Notes under the pieces: generated by a model
What the model was told of the DNA's origin: nothing
The model's database searches: none
What the model saw: only the letters and a program-made list of their open reading frames with translations
Shown: positions 7,279 to 9,865 of the stretch, one piece after another
How positions within the stretch are numbered: the stretch's first letter is position 1
Layout of the letters: every line of letters begins with the position of its first letter
Made by a program: the position numbers and the translations under genes
Origin: CAZYMF01 sp964648215
Lineage (GTDB): Bacteria; Desulfobacterota; Binatia; HRBIN30; JACQVA1
Assembly (NCBI GenBank): GCA_964648215.1
Contig: CAZYMF010000181.1
Location: 1 to 9,865 of the forward strand
Direction of reading: 5' to 3'
DNA: 9,865 nt

Positions 7279-7317
7279 CCTCTTCCCCACCCCCCTGGGA
7301 GAGGGCAGGGTGAGGAG
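7279..7317. repeat. REP-like intergenic element (CCTCT...GGGAGAGGG)
   Basis: CCTCTTCCC (7279-7287) can fold back on GGGAGAGG (7297-7304), with one G-T pair at position 7284/7299, and is followed by CAGGGTGAGGAG. The motif GGGAGAGGGCAGGGTGAGG closely resembles dispersed extragenic palindromes that recur in many environmental and proteobacterial genomes; that resemblance is from memory. There is no transposase in the window. The strand of any parent element is unknown. Confidence 0.5.
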
Positions 7318-7372
7318 ATCGATGTAGCACTGGATGCGCATGGCATCCCTACTCGAGAGACAGAACACCAGC

Positions 7373-8377
7373 ATGGAGGCGGTGGTGTCCGTCTTGCTGC
7401 CGGCGTTCGACGCCGCGGCAACTCTTCCGGCGTGCCTGCAGAGCTTGCGGCGGCAGAGCGAGCGGCGCTGGCACTGCGTCGTCGTCGACGACGGCTCGCG
7501 CGACGCGACGTCACGCTGCGCACGGGAGTTTGCCGCGCTCGACGAGCGGATCGAGGTCGTCGCCGCGCCGCACCGCGGCCTGGTGGAGACGTTGAATCTC
7601 GGCCTGCAGCGCTGCCGCGGTCGCTACGTCGCGCGGATGGACGCCGACGACATCATGCATCGCGACCGCTTGGCGCTGCAGCTACGGGAGCTGGAGAGCC
7701 GACCGCGGCTGGCGGCGGTCGGCTCTCACGTCCGGATCTTTCCCCGCGCGCCGCTCAGCGAGGGGCGGCGCGCCTACGAGCGCTGGCTGAACGGGATCGA
7801 CTCGCCGCGGCGGGTGCGCGCCGAGGCCTTCGTCGAGTGTCCGGTGGCGCATCCGACGCTGCTGATCCGCCGCGAGCTGCTCGCCCGGTTTGGATACCGC
7901 GATCAGGGCTGGCCGGAAGACTACGACCTGCTCCTGCGCCTTCTCGCCGCCGGTCACGAGATCGCCGTGGTGCCGCGCCGGCTGCTGTGCTGGCGGGACG
8001 CCGCGAGCCGGCTCTCGCGCACCGGCGCGGCGTACGCCGTCGAGCGTTTCACGGCCTGCAAGGCCGCCTTCCTGGCGGCGGGTGTTCTGGCGGCTGGGGA
8101 GACGTACGGCCTGTGGGGCTACGGCGAGACCGGACGGCTGCTGCGCGCCGCCCTGCTCCTGTACGGCAAGCGGCCGGCCTTCATCGTCGAGCTGCACCCG
8201 GGGCGGCTCGGCAACCGGATCCACGGCGCGCCGGTCATCCCGCCGCGCGAGCTGCCGTCGCGGCGAGGGCTCCCGCTCGTCGTCTCCGTGGCCGGTGAGG
8301 GGCCGCGCGGCGAGATCCGCGCGGCGCTGGCGGCGATGGGGTTCGAGGAGCTGCGCGATTTCGTCTGCGCGGCGTGA
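7373..8377 (+). CDS. Family 2 glycosyltransferase with fused C-terminal Rossmann-like domain
   Basis: A 334-residue protein from ATG 7373. Residues 6-14 (SVLLPAFDA) open a GT-A fold, VVVDDGSRD (36-44) binds the nucleotide part, DADD (90-93) is the metal/nucleotide-sugar DxD motif, HPTLLIRR (160-167) follows, and WPEDYDLLLR (180-189) has the ED pair typical of GT2 acceptor sites. It likely transfers a sugar from a nucleotide sugar to a polysaccharide, lipid or protein acceptor at the membrane face. No TM helix is present. From about residue 242 a second domain begins with YGLWGYGETGRLL, a GxGxxG dinucleotide-binding-like loop, then FIVELHP, GAPVIPPREL and a VVSVAG strand, resembling PglD-N-type or NAD(P)-binding folds. 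ATG 7373 directly precedes the first beta strand as usual for the family; ATG 7334 would add 13 residues. The downstream lyase is co-directional after 152 bases. Confidence 0.88.
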   Translation: MEAVVSVLLPAFDAAATLPACLQSLRRQSERRWHCVVVDDGSRDATSRCAREFAALDERIEVVAAPHRGLVETLNLGLQRCRGRYVARMDADDIMHRDRLALQLRELESRPRLAAVGSHVRIFPRAPLSEGRRAYERWLNGIDSPRRVRAEAFVECPVAHPTLLIRRELLARFGYRDQGWPEDYDLLLRLLAAGHEIAVVPRRLLCWRDAASRLSRTGAAYAVERFTACKAAFLAAGVLAAGETYGLWGYGETGRLLRAALLLYGKRPAFIVELHPGRLGNRIHGAPVIPPRELPSRRGLPLVVSVAGEGPRGEIRAALAAMGFEELRDFVCAA

Positions 8378-8529
8378 AACGGTCGCGGCGCGGACGAGCC
8401 GTTCGGAAATGGCAACGAACAACAGGAAACAGCAAACCGGAGCCGGCAACTTCGTCGTGCCGGGGGTCGCCAGCGGATGGCGGGATCTGTTATGGAATGG
8501 CCCACTCTAGGAGAGGGAGCGAGAATACG
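8378..8529 (+). promoter_or_regulatory. Intergenic region before the lyase gene, with its ribosome site
   Basis: The gap is 152 bases. Near its end, AGGAGAGGGAG (8509-8519) gives a purine-rich Shine-Dalgarno stretch ending 10 bases before ATG 8530, which decides the lyase start. A short AACGG/CCGTT inverted repeat (8378-8382 and 8399-8403) follows the glycosyltransferase stop but lacks a T-run. I see no clear promoter boxes, so co-transcription with the glycosyltransferase remains possible. Confidence 0.45.
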
Positions 8530-9753
8530 ATGAAGCTGCCCGAATCAGGAATCCCCCGCGAAGAGCTGTTCGCCACCATGCGCGAGATGAAGACGCGCGA
8601 CGCCGACTGGCGCGGCGGCAAGACCTGGAGCCTGGTCTACCCCGCCAGCGAGGAGGTCGACGAGGTACTGCGCGAGGCCAACTCGATGTACATGTTCGAG
8701 AATGCCCTCAACCCCTTCCGCTTTCCCAGCCTGCGCCGGATGGAGGCCGAGGTGGTGGCGATGACGGCGTCGATGCTGCACGGCGGGGAGCAGGCCGGCG
8801 GCTCGATGAGCTCCGGCGGCACCGAGAGCATCCTGCTGGCGGTCAAGACCGCCCGCGATCGCGGCAAGGAGGAGAAGGGCATCACCCGCCCGGAGTTGGT
8901 GATCCCGCACTCGGCGCACCCCGCCTTCGCCAAGGCCGCCAAGTATCTCGGGCTGGAGATGAAGCAGGCGCCGCTGCGCGACGACCTGCGCGCGGACGTG
9001 GCGGCGGCGGCCAAGCTGATCACCGACAACACCGTGCTCGTCGTCGGCTCGGCGCCGAGCTACCCGCACGGCGTCATCGATCCGATCCCCGATCTGGCGG
9101 CGCTGGCGGCCGAACGTAACATCTCCTTCCACACCGACGCCTGCGTCGGCGGCTTTCTGCTGCCCTTTCTCGAGCGGCTCGGCTACCCGGTGCCGCCGTT
9201 CGACTTCCGCGTTCCCGGCGTCACCACCATGTCCGCCGACGTGCACAAGTACGGCTACTGTAGCAAGGGCGCGTCGGTCATCGTCCACCGCGAGCAAGCG
9301 ACGATGCAGTACCAGATGTTCATGTACGACCAGTGGCCGGGGGGACTCTACGGCTCCGCCGCCATGGCCGGCACCCGCCCCGCCGCGCCGATCGCCGCGG
9401 CGTGGGCGGTGATGAACTTCCTCGGCGTCGCCGGCTACATGCGCCTGCAGAAGGTGGTGATGGAGACGGCGCAGCGGCTGCGCCGCGGCATCGAGTCGAT
9501 CGCGCCGCTGAAGATCTGGGGCAACCCCGACGTCAGTCTGCTGGCGTTCGGCTCCGACACCATCGACATCATGGCCGTCGGCGACGTCATGGACGACAAG
9601 GGCTGGCACCTCGACCGCCAGCACAACCCCGACGCGCTGCATCTCATGGTGACTCCCAATCACGCCAAGATCGTCGAGCAGTTTCTCGCGGATCTGGGAG
9701 GGGCCGTCGCCACCCACGGCAAGTCGCGCGGCGTGGAGGCGCGCTACAGCTAA
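8530..9753 (+). CDS. PLP-dependent sphingosine-1-phosphate lyase family protein (group II decarboxylase fold)
   Basis: A 407-residue soluble protein without the N-terminal membrane helix of eukaryotic S1P lyases. The family cleaves phosphorylated long-chain bases to an aldehyde and phosphoethanolamine; related enzymes are amino-acid decarboxylases. SSGGTES (95-101) contacts PLP phosphate, His130 in PHSAHPAF stacks on the cofactor, Asp203 in HTDACVGGF pairs with the PLP ring nitrogen, and Lys240 in SADVHKYGY is the Schiff-base lysine. Similarity to human SPL (as remembered) runs on through PHGVIDPIPDLA (179-190), FDFRVPGVT (224-232) and the GTRPAAPIAAAW region (281-292), favouring lyase over glutamate decarboxylase. 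Tyr37 and Lys246 match active-site residues of the bacterial enzyme from Symbiobacterium, but the conserved NPLH histidine is Asn61. The start is set by the purine-rich site at 8509-8519. A GTG at 8374 overlapping the previous stop would add 52 unlikely residues. Confidence 0.87.
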   Translation: MKLPESGIPREELFATMREMKTRDADWRGGKTWSLVYPASEEVDEVLREANSMYMFENALNPFRFPSLRRMEAEVVAMTASMLHGGEQAGGSMSSGGTESILLAVKTARDRGKEEKGITRPELVIPHSAHPAFAKAAKYLGLEMKQAPLRDDLRADVAAAAKLITDNTVLVVGSAPSYPHGVIDPIPDLAALAAERNISFHTDACVGGFLLPFLERLGYPVPPFDFRVPGVTTMSADVHKYGYCSKGASVIVHREQATMQYQMFMYDQWPGGLYGSAAMAGTRPAAPIAAAWAVMNFLGVAGYMRLQKVVMETAQRLRRGIESIAPLKIWGNPDVSLLAFGSDTIDIMAVGDVMDDKGWHLDRQHNPDALHLMVTPNHAKIVEQFLADLGGAVATHGKSRGVEARYS

Positions 9754-9865
9754 CCCTGATGTGAAAAAGAAAACGATCACCGCAGATTACACGGATTACG
9801 CGGATGGTTGCCAGGCCCGGAGATCACCGTCTGTAACCCGCCACTTCTCATCATTGCACAACCTC
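9754..9865. other. Intergenic tail without a recognisable gene
   Basis: These 112 bases are markedly more AT-rich than the genes, starting with a GTGAAAAAGAAAACG stretch. They hold the GATTAC tandem repeat (9785-9805) and an 8-base direct repeat GATCACCG at 9775-9782 and 9822-9829. I see no hairpin with a T-run that would be a clear terminator for the lyase gene. Confidence 0.5.
9785..9805. repeat. 9-base tandem GATTACRCG repeat of dispersed intergenic type
   Basis: GATTACACG-GATTACGCG-GAT is two and a third copies of a 9-base unit, preceded by ACCGCA. Very similar CAGATTAC/GGATTACGCGGAT strings recur between genes in many environmental bacterial genomes; that is from memory. It probably belongs to a dispersed, non-coding repeat family rather than to the lyase gene. 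Confidence 0.5.

Larger units (their letters stand above)
7087..7372. promoter_or_regulatory. Divergent intergenic region, hydratase-family gene and glycosyltransferase
   Basis: This 286-base gap must supply upstream signals for both flanking genes. It contains the inverted repeat 7189-7215, a perfect 10-base palindrome TCCCATGGGA at 7252-7261 and the REP-like hairpin at 7279-7317. I see no convincing sigma-70 promoter. ATG-TAG at 7322-7327, just after GAGGAG, is an immediate start-stop and encodes nothing. Confidence 0.4.

Noticed and set aside
7087..7374. 96-residue N-terminal extension of the hydratase-family protein
   Set aside because: It translates the REP-like hairpin and an Arg-rich intergenic sequence; AGGAG sits 6 bases before ATG 7086, where the crotonase domain begins.
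6349..8298. 649-codon plus-strand frame running through the hydratase gene, the intergenic region and the glycosyltransferase
   Set aside because: It crosses two well-supported genes and non-coding repeats and has low-complexity Arg/Ala/Gly composition with no family motif.
8374..8529. Longer lyase start at GTG 8374, overlapping the glycosyltransferase stop by 4 bases
   Set aside because: The extra 52 residues look non-coding and match nothing in the family, whereas ATG 8530 has a purine-rich ribosome site and fits the family N-end.
8545..9780. 411-codon minus-strand frame opposite the lyase gene
   Set aside because: The plus strand carries an intact PLP enzyme with all key motifs; the antisense product is His/Arg/Gly-rich and unrecognisable.

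Overview
This is a GC-rich window (about two thirds G+C or more by eye) with dense coding, short intergenic gaps and very long open frames opposite the real genes. It carries six protein-coding genes and no RNA gene, CRISPR array, transposase or integrase that I can see. The Thr-Pro-rich lipoprotein, the very large stand-alone STAND-type ATPase, an enoyl-CoA hydratase paralogue and a bacterial sphingosine-1-phosphate-lyase-like enzyme suggest an uncultured deltaproteobacterial or Binatota-like organism. That placement is an inference from gene style, not a proven taxonomy.

Left part (1-4872), minus strand: a secreted lipoprotein with two beta-rich domains joined by Thr-Pro linkers (120-1133) lies downstream of a 1199-residue ATPase/TPR protein (1273-4872). 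The 139-base gap between them holds a weak terminator-like hairpin and a 13-base palindrome, so the two genes may be separate transcription units.

Middle (4873-7086): the ATPase is divergent from a 12-TM MFS transporter (5044-6288) across 171 bases. That gap contains a 15-codon Arg-rich leader-like frame and a tandem 9-mer. The MFS gene converges with an enoyl-CoA hydratase/isomerase-family gene (6292-7086), with only 3 bases between the stops.

Right part (7087-9865): a 286-base divergent gap with two inverted repeats, one resembling dispersed REP-type elements, separates the hydratase-family gene from a family 2 glycosyltransferase fused to a C-terminal Rossmann-like domain (7373-8377). This is followed on the same strand by a PLP enzyme of the sphingosine-1-phosphate lyase family (8530-9753). 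The last 112 bases hold a GATTAC-type 9-base tandem repeat flanked by an 8-base direct repeat.

The genes do not form one obvious pathway. The best-supported functional links are the divergent ATPase/MFS pair (possible regulator and target) and the co-directional glycosyltransferase and lyase (possible envelope or lipid metabolism). No complete new system can be demonstrated. The most interesting points are the orphan C-terminal module of the ATPase, the changed active-site residues in the lyase and hydratase homologues, and the glycosyltransferase fusion.
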